This document shows positions 42,815 through 54,876 of a stretch of DNA of 64,000 bases, piece by piece (positions within the stretch are counted from its first letter, which is position 1; every line of letters begins with the position of its first letter). A model generated the notes under the pieces. It was not told the origin of the DNA, made no database searches, and saw nothing but the letters and a program-made list of their open reading frames with translations. Position numbers and translations under genes: made by a program. Source of the DNA: Ricordea florida. Its lineage: Eukaryota > Cnidaria > Anthozoa > Corallimorpharia > Ricordeidae. The stretch spans positions 4,237,501-4,301,500 of the forward strand of contig OX453278.1 of assembly GCA_949710005.1 (NCBI GenBank), written 5' to 3'.

Positions 42815-43774
42815 ATGGCAAAAGTGGAAGAGAGACTTAAGATGCTTTTATCCGAGCTTTCAAACAGGTCCACGTTCATTGTGGTTTTGGAGTCGCTCGT
42901 ATCTGTTTCAATCACACTGTTTTCAATTGTTGGAAATATTTTAGTACTTCTTGCATTGTACAGAAGTCCACGACTTAGAAAGCCTTCTTACCTGTACATC
43001 TTGTCGTTGGCCGTGTCGGATATTATTATGTCGGTCTTGGCGATGCCTTTTACTTGTGTTTCAGTAATAATCGGACACTGGCGTTTTGGAGAAACCATCT
43101 GCTGGTTACAAGCATCGCTGGCCACGATGTTGGGTTGCACATCGCTCGCTAACATGACATTCATCGCTGTGGATAGGTTTTTGAAAGTTGTTCGTCCACA
43201 TCTACACCGTAAAGTTGTTTCGGTTCGATCCATCGCCTCTTCCATTTTTTTTGCCTGGCTGCTAACCGCAACGATTCCTATGTCTTTTTATTTCACCAAT
43301 GGCCAAGTTGCGTTTCATCCTGGCCATGTTGCGTGTCTGTTTGATCTGAGTAAAGCAAGTAAAATACTGTTAACCTTGGTCGCTGTAATTGGCGCCGCAC
43401 TTCCCTACCAAGTCATGTTCGTTTGTTATTATAAAGTGTGGCGTTTTATCAAGAACCACAACAATCAAATGAACAGGTCTCAAGTCACCCCAGAGGAGCT
43501 AAAACTCACTCGTTTATTGGTTATTATTGTCGGCGCTTTTACGATTTGTTTTGTTCCCTCTTCAGTGATTTCAATGATGGATGCATTTTACAAGATGTTT
43601 TTCATGCCACGTGAAGTGTATTTTTCTGTAACAATTTTGATTGGCTTAGCAAGTTGTGTTAATCCCATCATATATGGGGCTTTGAATTATGAGTTCAGAA
43701 GGGAATTTAAAAAAATAGTCAAAAGAGAGAAAACAGAGAACAGCATCAAACCTTTTGTACTTATGAACGTGTAA
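42815..43774 (+). CDS. Class A GPCR, single exon, paralogue of 39403-40335
   Basis: A 319-residue receptor from ATG 42815 (upstream in-frame codons include only a TTG start). It matches the neighbouring receptor along its length: GNILVLLALYRSPRLRKPSY (TM1/loop), SLAVSDIIMSVLAMPF, CWLQASLATMLGCTSLANM, a complete VDRF at the end of TM3 (Asp codon 43172-43174), HPGHVAC in loop 2, KLTRLLVIIVGAFTICFVPS in TM6 and NPIIY in TM7. N-glycosylation-type NRS precedes TM1. It is a tandem duplicate in the same orientation, 2.5 kb downstream. The ligand is unknown; melatonin-receptor-like by overall resemblance. Confidence 0.92.
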   Translation: MAKVEERLKMLLSELSNRSTFIVVLESLVSVSITLFSIVGNILVLLALYRSPRLRKPSYLYILSLAVSDIIMSVLAMPFTCVSVIIGHWRFGETICWLQASLATMLGCTSLANMTFIAVDRFLKVVRPHLHRKVVSVRSIASSIFFAWLLTATIPMSFYFTNGQVAFHPGHVACLFDLSKASKILLTLVAVIGAALPYQVMFVCYYKVWRFIKNHNNQMNRSQVTPEELKLTRLLVIIVGAFTICFVPSSVISMMDAFYKMFFMPREVYFSVTILIGLASCVNPIIYGALNYEFRREFKKIVKREKTENSIKPFVLMNV

Positions 43775-44366
43775 TATGTGTTAACGAAGCGACCAAACTA
43801 AATCAGTGGAAAAGATATTAAGTCTTTATTACGATATGCGGAACCTTTTTCCGGGACTTCAAGTTTGAAAAACACTGTAAAGCTAATGCCGTTATCGTAT
43901 GAACTGAATACCAATGGCGATCCCATCGACCATCACGCGACGCATTGTTTCCCAGAGCAAATAAGCCCATTTATTAGGGAGCTTAAACGAACACGAGAGC
44001 GACACCGAGGACGACATCAACGTCTTTGAAATAATGTTACATTTCCTTGCTATTGCATTATAGGCGCCGGGCTTGTTTCATTTTCTTTGCATTCTCTTTT
44101 CAAATTGTGAAATTTTCAAGTTGTTACCATGGCAATTTCTTCGTTGTTCATTCATGTCCTTGAGAAACAGTAATTGAGAAATAGTCATTTCACGCTGTTG
44201 TCTTAATTGCAGAGAACGACATTGGAACCCACCAGACTATATTTCGCACGCTCAGTTTCATTGTATCGTTCAAGAGCGCTTTTATTTGGTGTCGTTCTAC
44301 TCGAGGTCGTTGTTGTCTTTTCCTTAAGCTCCCTATATGGCTGGTTCGACGAGCGGACAAGATGAC

Positions 44367-44640
44367 TCAAATCCTAAGTTGTGATTGGCTACCCGAGCGG
44401 GCAAGATGGCCGTCTATCTTCGCCTTTCGGGATTTCTCGCTTTGAGTCGCAAAAGAAAACAAAGCAAAGTGGCCATATAATAAATCCTTTATTGACCAAG
44501 CTTGTTCGGTCAATATGGCTGGATATTGGCCCTGTTCGTTTTTTGTTTTACCGACCTCAACTAGGAACAAAAAGCGCAAAAACGAACTTGGGCAAAATGC
44601 AGCCAACTTGACCTCTGGCCGGCAATAACACATATCAGGG
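44367..44640 (+). repeat. Probable interspersed repeat (TE-derived)
   Basis: The stretch from GAGCGGGCAAGATGGCCGTC through ATTGACCAAGCTTGTTCGGT has a composition I recall from multi-copy coral sequence. The open frames on both strands are not gene-like. Family unknown. Confidence 0.35.
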
Positions 44641-44816
44641 GTCCACTGAGGGGCTCCAGCGCACATTAAATTCACGTTTTCAACAAGAGAAAGCCGTGTT
44701 ATTCGAGCAGCAACACGAAGGTCTGTTTTGGATTTCAAATGAACATTGTTGTGAATACATATTATAAATCCAAAAAGGCGACCAAAAAAATTTGGCCACA
44801 AAAATTTGGCAAACAT

Positions 44817-46080
44817 GTTCGTGTCAACAAAATACTAAAAGGCCCCTGCATTTTGTAAATTTAATAAAAACTGTGAGACAACGTTTAATGAAAATTTTTA
44901 AAAGTTCACAAAAGTAGAAGTTATCTGAGGTGGTTCACAGTGGGTTTCCAATGTTAACAACATTGCTTTTTTCTAAAATATATACATGTACATTAATTTC
45001 TCTGTTTATACATTATTGTCTGTAGCTAGAAGAAAGCCGGCAGGATTGAGATGTCATGGAGCACTCTCAAAAATTTGATTAGAATTAAACAGCAAACAAA
45101 CTGACACAAAATTAACCTTGTTGACATCAAAGGTAGACATGAACTAGCCAGCGAAAGGAAACTAGATTGAATATGGGATTTTTCTCACACGAAATTTGAA
45201 AGAAGCTAGAAAAAGGCCAGGCAGACATGAACACCTATTTTAGCCGTATTAGAGGGGCTTATGCATATTCACGTATTCGAAGGGAATCAATTTAAAAGCT
45301 GTGTCAGTGAAATAACCTGACGGCGGTACCAGAATGCAATCAATCGTTTATTACAGTTCTGAATCTGCCGTTGCCAAGCGATTTCGGCCATTCGCTGAAA
45401 ATTTGCAATCATCTTTGTTTACCTCGATTCCTTACTAAACTGCAAAAATACAGGAAATATCATACACCCCCCGCTCACACATTAGTTTCCGTACAGCAAG
45501 CAACAAACATCAAACAACAAACAACAAATTAATCATGAACAAGGGATGTAAGAAAAAGTCCTTGTTGGTTTATTTATAGGTTAAAACAAAAAATAAAACA
45601 AATTTAGGGAAGACGTCATCAGAGCTAATTTCTCCGCTTTCTACTCCTGTTTGCACTTTGTCAATTAGAACGAGACAAAATTGCGTTTTGTTTATATAGC
45701 TTAAGGTAAACATTACAGGGAGTTTCAAAAGGAGAATTCGAAATTTCTAGATCTGTAAATAGAACATAGCCTGCAGTTCGGACTCAGTTAATATGTTTGT
45801 TCGTTTTGTGTTTCTTTACTGTAGTAAAAAAAACTTTCTTATCTTTTCAGATATGCGGTGACAAACAAACAAAATTTATTTTGGAAATAACGGACGATTG
45901 CTCAAATGCACGAAGCGGTCCCAGTAAAATCTCTTTGTAGCAAAATTCAAACCAAGAGAGTTTTAACATGAAAGCATGCCCGGGTTTACCTCTGTGTTAA
46001 AACCTGTCAGGTTTTTTTTTTCAGTGTTGTGATATTTCACAATTCTGGATATTTATTTTTGGATTTTCATTTCTGCCAAT
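44817..46080. other. A+T-rich intergenic stretch
   Basis: No ORF of note, RNA gene or clear repeat seen. Confidence 0.5.
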
Positions 46081-46089
46081 TCCTAGTAA

Positions 46090-46340
46090 GGTTTCAACAG
46101 TTTACTGTCAACCTGAATATTCCTTGTCGTTTACGGCCGAAACCAACCGCAAATAGTATGAGTTTAGTCCTATCATATTTCACAGCAATTATAGGTTTTT
46201 AATTTCCTGGTTTGTATTGATGCAAATACAAGTTAAATTTTCAACAGGTTACTGTCAACCTAAATTCCCCTTTCCATGAACGACCGAAATCAATTGCACA
46301 TAGTCTGAGGTTAGTCCCCTTATATTTCACAGCAAAGGTA
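46090..46340 (+). repeat. Imperfect 105-bp direct repeat downstream of the minus-strand GPCR
   Basis: A block with CAACAG(T/G)TTACTGTCAACCT ... TTAGTCC ... ATTTCACAGCAA occurs at about 46095-46187 and 46238-46334, period about 145 bp. It would fall in the 3' UTR region of the 46427-47412 gene. Confidence 0.6.
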
Positions 46341-46426
46341 TTACACATCATTTGTTATTCTTGGGTTTTTATTGTGCAAACACTTAATCATGCTTTCATC
46401 AGTCTTCTGCCAAGTCATAAACGCCT

Positions 46427-47412
46427 TTAAGATGGCACCCCAGCGCCATTGATCTGTGAATTTGTGATGTGAGAGGGTTCTATCCTAGTGTGCCGCCTTC
46501 CGCGAAAAAGTGCTATGAACTCCCGTCTGAACTCTTGGTTTAGCGCCCCGTAAAGCACTGGATTAACGCAACTGGCTGTGCCAACCATTACCGTAGCAAA
46601 AAAGTAAGCTTGTCGTGGGAGAGAGAATTGTTCACTGAAAGACTCAATGAGAATTATGACAAAAAAAGGCGTGAAACAAAGGCTGAATGTGCACACTATG
46701 AGTGCTAGTAGACGGGTTAGTTTGATTTCTTCGGCGTTCACTCGAGAGCTGTTCATTTGATGGTTGTGGTTTCGGATGAATCGCCAGACTTTGAAATAGC
46801 AAATAAAAATGACTTGATAAGGTATAAAACTCCCAAAACCGTTATCATTACAATAATAATAGCACTCGTTGTACTAAAATCAAACAAACATACAGCATGA
46901 CCCGGATGAAACATGCTTTGTACTCCGGTCAAATGAAACGACAAGGGAATCGCGGCCGTGAAGCACCACATGACAACAATAGACGCTAAAACAGTCCTGG
47001 CTGAGCTAAGCCGGCGATGAGTGTTCGGGTAAACAATTTTAAGGAACCTGTCAACAGCTATCAGGGCCATGTTCTGCACCGATGTTGTGCCTAACATTGT
47101 TGCAAGGGAAGCCTGCATCAAGCACAGGACATTTCCAAGTCGCCAGTAACCAATCACAGCCGACGTACACGTCAGAGGCATGCCCACAGAAGATAACACT
47201 ATATCAGATATGGCCAGTGAAGTTATGTACATATTAGACAGTTTTCCACGCAGTCTTGGATTACGGTACAATGCAACAAGGACAAATATATTGCCGATTA
47301 TCGAGACTGTCGTTATTACAATAGAAAAGAACGATTCAAGCGCAATGACAGCTGGCTCTCTGGTATACAGCGCATGAGAAAGATTCGCCAGCCTCGCATC
47401 TTTTGTAGACAT
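46427..47412 (-). pseudogene. Class A GPCR paralogue with a frameshift in TM5
   Basis: Reads from ATG 47412 leftwards. TM1-TM4 are normal: GNIFVLVALYRNPRLRGKLS, SLAISDIVLSSVGMPL, ATMLGTTSVQNMALIAVDRF (with an intact VDRF), and loop HPGHAVCLF. In TM5 the frame changes near 46823-46833, beside an AAAA run; the expected CYFKVWRF segment is in the other frame. The downstream part (to 46427) restores TM6 (KLTRLLALIVCTFSLCFTP), TM7 with NPVLY and the C-terminal tail. Only one indel is needed, so this is either a young pseudogene or an assembly error. It is more diverged than the two plus-strand receptors, and is inverted relative to them. Confidence 0.85.
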
Positions 47413-48599
47413 TTTCTCGTTTAGTCTATCCTCGACGAAAAAATCGGCTTTGAAACTAAGCAATTCTATGAAGTATAAAGATGGAGTTTGCAGCAAACTA
47501 ACATCAGTTACCCTTTGGGGATGTCATAGGCAAAATGTGAATCTATCGAAGAATCGGTAGATTGCTGTTACATCGTGATTGGCGAAGCGAGACAATGTAC
47601 ATTACAGCTGGCGAGTTACCAATAAGCTACTGCAAAAAGACAGGGAGGTTTAATTAATATTGGTTTTACATATTTCAACAAATACTCCTACAAATTAAAA
47701 AGAGGGTGAAACTTGCTTGAAAAGCTGTCGCGGAAATCTCCCTTTTTTGTTTGAATTCTCAGAATAATATAAACAGCGGATATTAGGTGACTCAGGCTTT
47801 GTAGAGAAATAAAAAAGGGACAATGTAAATTCTCTGGCAGTTGCAAATCTTTCTTGGCGTGTAGATAGAGTGATGTGCCAGTATAGTATTACGAGTGAAG
47901 CTCTTCGAATTATTCGATTGTTCGGCTTATGTAAACCGCGATATATCAAGAATTTTTGGTGCATCGTTACCGGAATCTATCACCGGCGTTTTCCTGTAAC
48001 ATTTTTCATTAGCGACTTAGTGTAAATATCACTTTATTCGCCTACAACAGAATGACAGTTCACGCAAGCTTCTATCTCGCCCGGTTAGGCCGTAAGCAAC
48101 TTTCCATTTCTCCTCAAATATCAAGACAGAGAGGAACACAGCTCGCCGTGAGATTAAACATTTATACAACGAAGGGAAGAAAGCCAGGCTATATAAAATG
48201 GACCTCTTATCCATTGCGCACAACAAAATATAACTTACCACATATACACTCACAGTTCAAACGAACGTTTTTTTGTTATAAAACTAGACGAGGCAACTTC
48301 ACTACACATAATTGCCGATCATTATTGGACCTCGCGCTATTTTCTCATGGAAAAGTCATTCATCTTCAGACGTTCATAACAAACATGACTGAATGATTTC
48401 AAATATCGACCATTTATCAGCGAGTTATATTATCACTAAATTAAAAACAAGAAAGGTGTCTTTTCCGATGAGCATTTGCAGAAACCATTTTGTGGTTATT
48501 ACGTCCAGTCAAGCTTGCCTTCTGACATGTCTGAAGGCTTGAAACATTGGCGCCAACACAAATCGAACGCTTATTGTCTATTGCTTGGGATCATTCGTG

Positions 48600-49022
48600 T
48601 TAGAGTAGTTGTGCTCGTGTGTTCGTACTCGTATATGGTTGCCCAGAAACAAAAAATTATCCCTATGATGCACCTGATAGATAGATACTTTGCCACAGCA
48701 CGTCTACCTTAATACGTTGTCTTCTTGAAGCGCAGATATATCTGCGAAGCGATTGCCGTTTGCTGGCTCGTATCGTTTACAGTGCCGCTTTCTTACACGA
48801 TACATGGTGACGATTTCATTTTCCATTCCGGTAACTGCGCTTGCAAGGCGGAAGTAGCGGACAAGAACTACGTGCAGGCTTCTGTTCTAAAAATTCAATG
48901 TTTATTATCCCTTTAAATGTCATTGTCGCGTCCTACTACAGGGCAAGAGTGACGATTGAACACGCTCACAAAACTGAACGACCTAAAACTCCAGATGGAC
49001 GACGAGACAGCGCTTACTCATA
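48600..49022 (+). pseudogene. Decayed GPCR relic (TM3 end to TM5)
   Basis: Fragments in shifting frames: LIDRYFATAR (about 48680-48710, an Asp-Arg-Tyr TM3 end), then RRYICEAIAVCWLVSFTVPL (TM4), HSGNCAC-like loop 2, and in another frame IPLNVIVASYYRARVTIEHA (TM5). No TM1, TM2, TM6 or TM7 is found nearby. It shows that the GPCR cluster once extended to the edge of the segmental duplication. Confidence 0.65.
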
Positions 49023-49102
49023 ATCATTGCCTCTCGTCAACTATCACGCGATAGAAGTCTCGAGCTTATAATCTTATTGGTAAACAGAAACACAAGTGGA
49101 AG

Positions 49103-49133
<31 letters not shown>

Positions 49134-49309
49134 GAGCTGCAGGCAAGTGTTTCTACAGCTTTTTCGAGTTTAATGTTTAATAGAAACATGAATTCTAACC
49201 AATCAGCGCGCATATTTTCTTAGGACTGTTTTCTACGTATCTTTAAAAAACTAGCATTTGAGAATTTTTCAGTACTCTCACAGACAAACTCGGAAAAAAG
49301 CAAATCTGA

Positions 49310-49660
49310 GTCCTCACAATAGGAGTCGAACCTTCGATCTTCCGATTACTTGTTCGAAAGATCTACCATTGAGGCATAAGAGACTAGATAAGTTTCATGC
49401 CCCAAACATCCTGTGTACTGCCAGTATGTGAATGTTAAAGTGAAATGGTTTGAAGTAATAAATATGAGTATATGTTTAGCCTCAAAAATTTTTGAAAGAG
49501 GCATTTTTCAGCACTGTCATGGATATTCTCAGATAAAGCAAATCCGACCTTTCCCAACAGGAGTCAAACTTACGACCTTGCAGGCTCAAAAGATATCACC
49601 TTCGTTATTTAAAAATGTGAGAATTTACTTAGTGGAAATTGTAACATCAATCATTTGAAC
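49310..49660 (-). mobile_element. tRNA-like SINE pieces in copy A
   Basis: Antisense tRNA-like segment (GGAGTCGAACC..., about 49323-49380) plus a shared tail (AATGTTAAAGTGAAATGG), then a second GGAGTCAAACTTACGACC segment near 49559. Same family as 26880-27190; copied at 58315-58680. Confidence 0.55.
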
Positions 49661-50031
49661 GGTTGTAAAACCACTCCCTAGTAACCAAGTCATTGCCTGA
49701 GCGATGTCCGAGCCGTTGCCAATGGAAGAATAAATTACACTCCTAGTTTAGGCTCGATTTCCGCCACTTACTCGCGTCCGGACTTTCCTTTCCGAGTTGC
49801 ACCTGCTGTTTTTAAGGTGCTGTTAATTCTTTATTGATATTTAGCCCACCTCCCTCTTATAACCCACCCCTCTCGAGCGCTAGAAGACGAAATTCAGTCA
49901 GCCATTCTCTTTCCTGAAGAAAAAATATGCACAATTCCCTAGTGGGATAAATTTATTCACGTTTAAGAAGTTCAGCTTGTGATGTTATCGCACCATTCAT
50001 TCCTGGGATAGCTTAAATGAAATCATAAGCA

Positions 50032-50310
50032 AATATATATGAAAGGCCATATATTTGAACTTACTCCGCAGTTCAAATATATGGTCTTTCATATATATTC
50101 ATTTGCATTCCATTCTGGTATATATATTACGAACTCACAACATGACCAGCTCCCAGTTGGCTTGATAGCTCAGTTGGTAGAGCACTGTACCTGTATCGCA
50201 GAGGTCATGGGTTCAAATCCCGTTCAGGCCTGAGTTTTTTTCAGGCTTTAATTTCACAACTGCTGAAGTTGTGTATATAACTGCGATGATCAATCAATGT
50301 CATTACATTA
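50032..50310 (+). mobile_element. Palindrome plus tRNA(Thr)-like SINE, copy A
   Basis: A 29-bp inverted pair (50032-50060 and 50071-50099, containing CCATATATTTGAAC and its complement) is followed by a tRNA-like cloverleaf at 50159-50232 with box A GATAGCTCAGTTGGTAGAGC, box B GGGTTCAAATCCC, acceptor GGCTTGA/TCAGGCC and possible anticodon TGT. A shared SINE body (TTTAATTTCACAACTGCTGA) follows. Confidence 0.75.
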
Positions 50311-51396
50311 AATCATAAGTTATGAGAATGTGGGTAGCGTGCAAGCCAGCTCTACTGTAGTATAGTAGTTTGTATTTTTTGAGTTCAGGGATCTTGCAGC
50401 GCAAACGAGGATGAGAAAACTCTCGAATCTACAAACAAGAAAAATCTTTCAATACGGTAAACCTGTTATTCTAGATTTAGCTTAATCAATAAGCCTCTTC
50501 TCTGTAATAAGTCAGCCCCCACAGGCACCTTAGCCAGCGAGGTGGCTTCATAGAGGATTTACACGGTATTCAAGTTATAACGGGATGGATGGCGCAAACA
50601 AAAAAAAAAAGAAAAAAATACAGGTGCGGCTGATAACTGGTTTTTTTTTTTACAAATCTGCCCGAGGTCAATGGATTAATGCGTCCTTTTACTCAGATTT
50701 AAGTGTTTTCTTTTCCCTCAGACAACCATGTTACTGCATTGTCTTCCCACGCAAACTCTTAAACTGAAATTTCGTAAAACAAATCTCAAAGCATTTACCA
50801 CAACGTATTCGACTATTCGTTTGATATGTTCGTGAAGTATATAGTAGTAAGAATTTCTTGTTGCAAAATATTTGGTTGCTCCAGCAAAAGCAGAACATTT
50901 CTAACCGTTTGATCGAAATTGATATGCGCAATTGGCAATGAGACAAGAGGCAAGTTCTAGATTTTTCTGGGCAAAGTTCCCAAGGAAGTTATCTTTAACT
51001 TGAATCCAAATATAACTGCCGTACTTGTTCATAAATCTCCCCTATGCTGACAAAGGGGATTGACAAACCAAGAGAAGAGTTTATCAACATTCCCAAACAA
51101 CTGCCGAAATTAGCAAATGATTCAGTAAAACATGCATAACTCACCCATGTTCTACTTCTTGCCGGCCTCTCTGCACTTTATGCCTCACTAGGAAACTGAC
51201 AAGAAACGTCAACAAATTTCTGCCAGAACGCGTCTGTACACATCAAATATTTCGCGCATTTCTCAAGCTGCGCTGAGATCATAATTTCCTAATTTGGTTA
51301 AAGTTATTCACTTCTCAATTACTGAACCAAGGCCTTAAAATATTGGTTGCGTTTAGAGTTCATCCTCAGATGCGACAAGCCGTCTAGCTGCGCACA

Positions 51397-54300
51397 ATGA
51401 CAAGTGCTAGTGCATCCTCTCGTCTCCTGGTGGTATGTATCGTTGTTACGTTTGTCAGCATTCTGCTTTACAGCGTTGGATTTATGTGGCTGCATATGGA
51501 ACTGCAAGCTCACAAGCAAAGAATTCTGGTTCTTGAGAAAAAGGAAGTGAAGCTACCAACAACAACAGTAAAAGCGAAGATTCTCTCCACGGCAAAAGGT
51601 AAGTTGATTACTAGTGGTATCTTTATCATCCTAACATATAACAAGCAATCTGATTGGGCAGTAGAGAAGTTGGTTTGAGAGAAACGTTTAATGAAGAACG
51701 GTAATTGATTGTTTCGGGACTTGAGAAAGCGATTGAATGCCTTGTTCAATTAATCGCACTAAACTACAATATGATACGAGATCCATCGTTTAGAGTGTCT
51801 GTTTTTGTTCTCGCACAAAAATAAAACACTCCATAGTGACTTTAGGTAGATTACATGGGGAAGCTATGGATCTGTACAAAGCCAAAATGAGACTCTCTTC
51901 TTTTGCTCCAAAAGCATATCAGACGATAGCTTTTAGCTGTAGGAAGATAAATTTCTGCGCATGTTTCTGTTTAGGCATGTAACCTTAATTGAGTGCCCTC
52001 TAGCTCTCCCTCTCATTTTACCCCGAGAATGATAAAATATCATGTTGTAACACTGTAACAATATATTCTTGAAATTCAAGTCTACAATTGAAATCAGCTG
52101 AGGGGTGATTGGCCTTTAAAGAAATGTTAAATCCCCACAGATTAAATTCATTCTAATCAGAGGAAAATATCAAAACGCCGTGCGAAACCATCGTCCTTCA
52201 GAAGTGAGTCACTGATAGCTTTGCTTCCGGTTTAGGACAAAAACCAACAGCTTGACTTCCGCGACCGTAGATTGTTAGCAAACTGTATTCATTTGCAGGT
52301 CCTAAGAATCCCGCAGTGGCAATTCAGTCACTAGAAAGTAAGAGAAAAGTCAGAGCAGCATCACAGGATATGAACTTAACTCCAGAAGTTAAAAAAGAAA
52401 TTACCAGGACAGTCAACGTCGCTGTCAAAAAGACATGCACAAACAAGGGTCAGGTTTGCCTACAGGGTCCCCCAGGAGAACCCGGTCCACACGGCCCTGT
52501 AGGTCCCCCGGGTCCACCAGGACATCCCGGGCCCCCGGGAAATCCCGGAAAATCCCTTCCGACCGATCCAACGGCCTTACAGCCTTTTAAGGGAGAGTCG
52601 GCAGAAATCATTTCCGCCCCAGGGATTGTTGTCACACCCGTGATCCAGACAGTCAGTGAGAACCAAACAGCTGCGTTCAAGTGTTCCCCTGATAAAGATT
52701 TAGATGTTCAGATCTCTTGGTCCAAGGAAGGAGGCTCTCTTCCCTCTGAAAGGCACTCTGTCATTAAAGGAGCTCTGTATCTTAAGAACCTTACTGCGAG
52801 TGACAACGGAATTTACGTGTGTACCGTGCGCACTGACCTGGGAACGGCGCAAGCTACTGTTACACTAAACGTCAAAGGTATGAATCAATTTGACCTCCTA
52901 GCTTCCATATCTTTTCTAAGTAAGACCTTTGTAGCAGCGAAGGAACAGTTACAACGTCATTGGAACGAAATACTCCTTCACCACTGGCCATGGCGCATTG
53001 CCATTCTACTTGGGCAATTACACCCAACAACTCAACTAGAAAGGATGTTACTCAGTTTATTGAAACGCCACCCAAGCGTTTGCTGCGCTCACTCGTCAAA
53101 TATTTTTAAACAATCAAAGAGGAATTTCGTATCTTCGCGCAGCCATGTAAAATCCTGTATTCCCTTTGCCGAAAATAAATTTATGTTTAATAAATTTTAA
53201 TCTCCTGGCTTTAAAATTGTTCATGAGTAAAATCGTTCGTATAACGAAGGAATCGTTAGGGTGCTTTTTGAGAGAAATACTCCTGTACTTTTGATGCAGC
53301 GCTGTCTCCTTTACGCAGACAATTAAGGAAGTAAGAACAGTCTTTTTAGTCAGTTTCTCACAAGAAAATTAAGCGCGAAATAAACATACGGCCAAATCAC
53401 ACCAACAAATCAATTTACTAACTATGTGTTGAAAGCCAGCTATAAATAAATAACTATTCAACTGTCAATCATTGCTTCCTCCTTCGTTAATTCGTTGATA
53501 TCACTGTGTCTATAGGTCGTCCCCAGATCTCCCTCTCAGCTGGACCTGTTTATGTTGAGAGTGGAATGGATATTCAGCTTCCGAAATGCCGGGTGACCGG
53601 ATATCCGCCTCCGGTAGTTTCCTGGACAAAACTGTTCGACAAACTTCCCGCGGGAAGATCGTCTGTCCAAGGCCAAACTTTGACAATCAGAAAGACAGAG
53701 AAGAAAGACACGGGAACATACATTTGTACTGTTTCAAACGCCATGGGAAGCTCTTACGCTATGACTTCTTTAGCCGTGAATGTCTTGCCGCGCTTTACAG
53801 AGAAACCCCCTGAAGAGATAGAACGTTACCTCGGGCAGTCAGTAACACTGAACTGTACAGCGGTAGGACAACCTACACCAACAATCACGTGGAGACGTTG
53901 TCAAGGAAACATATCACGTGATCACGTTCATGTGACAGGAGGGCAACTGAAGATAGACAGGTTAAGAGCCAAGGACAGCGGTACTTATATCTGCTCTGCA
54001 GAGAGTGAGTTGGTACATGTGGAAACTGAAGTTCAACTGAAAGTCAAGATTGGTAAGTCGCGTTAGGCTATGTTGACATGAGAAAACTCGCCAACAGCAC
54101 GAGTTTTACACCAGGATGACTATTCGATTTTCGTATCGTGTTTAAATGGTGGAGATTAAATAGGAGCGGGAATTGAGTTGACATAAAATTATTGCATGAG
54201 CTAAAAAGTAAAAGTAATACTGTATTGTGAATCAACAATTACATCTTAGCATTCAAATTAATTTCTATTCCTAGCGCGTGATTGTGCTGAGCTGTTTTCT

Positions 54301-54876
54301 GCGGGATTCAAGGAAAGTGGAGTCTACACCATTAATCCTGTGAACAAAACCAGTTTCAAAGTGTTCTGCGACATGAAAACAGATGGCGGCGGTTGGACTG
54401 TGTTCCACAAACGATTCAACGGCTTCGTAGGATTCTACCGGGGATGGGGTGAGTACAAAAATGGCTTTGGTGACGTGGCAGGAGAGCACTGGCTGGGAAA
54501 TGAAAAGATTCACCAACTCACCGAGATAGCAACTCAGCTGCGAGTGGAAATACGAACTAAAACCGATGAATATAAGTACGCTAAATATAGTAACTTTACA
54601 GTGACTAACGAGGCATCTAACTACACACTGTTCGTGGACTCATATACTGGTAATGCCGAGGATAGGTTGACTCAGCATAGCGGTATGGCATTCTCCACTT
54701 ATGACAGAGACAATGATAAGAGAAGGGGTAACTGTGCTTTTAGCTATAGAGGAGCCTGGTGGTACAAAGATTGTTACCATTCAAACCTGAACAGTGATTT
54801 TAGAGACAGTTATTATCATTGGACCTCAGTGTATCTAAAGGAAAGTGAAATGAAACTGAAACCAAAGACTGTGTGA
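51397..54876 (+). CDS. Type II membrane protein: collagen-like, three Ig domains, fibrinogen-related domain
   Basis: Four exons join in phase: 51397-51598, 52299-52877, 53516-54052 and 54275-54876 (1920 nt, 639 aa plus stop). Residues 8-31 form one membrane span near the N-terminus, giving a cytoplasmic N-terminus. A stalk follows, with a short Gly-x-y collagen segment (about 124-150). Ig1 lies in exon 2 (FKCSPD...YVCTV), and Ig2 and Ig3 share exon 3 (LPKC...YICTV and LNCTA...YICSA). Exon 4 is a full fibrinogen C-terminal domain starting DCAELF, with GGGWTVFHKRF, the calcium-type DRDND, CAFSYRGAWWYKDC and the SEMKLKP ending. Ig plus fibrinogen is the FREP layout of mollusc immune lectins; the membrane anchor and collagen segment make a cell-surface recognition receptor likely (inference). 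The start is the first ATG before the membrane span. Confidence 0.88.

Larger units (their letters stand above)
49029..54876 (+). repeat. Segmental duplication, copy A
   Basis: Corresponds to 58030 through the window end, including upstream SINEs, all four gene exons and most introns. Exon 1 starts are offset by 9168 bp. The left breakpoint is near TCGTCAACTATCACGCGATA (about 49037 and 58031), just after the GPCR relic. Confidence 0.88.

Noticed and set aside
50159..50232. Possible genuine tRNA(Thr) gene
   Set aside because: The cloverleaf can be drawn, but the copies at 28.4 and 59.2 kb share the same non-tRNA 3' body and differ in stem positions, so these are SINE heads.
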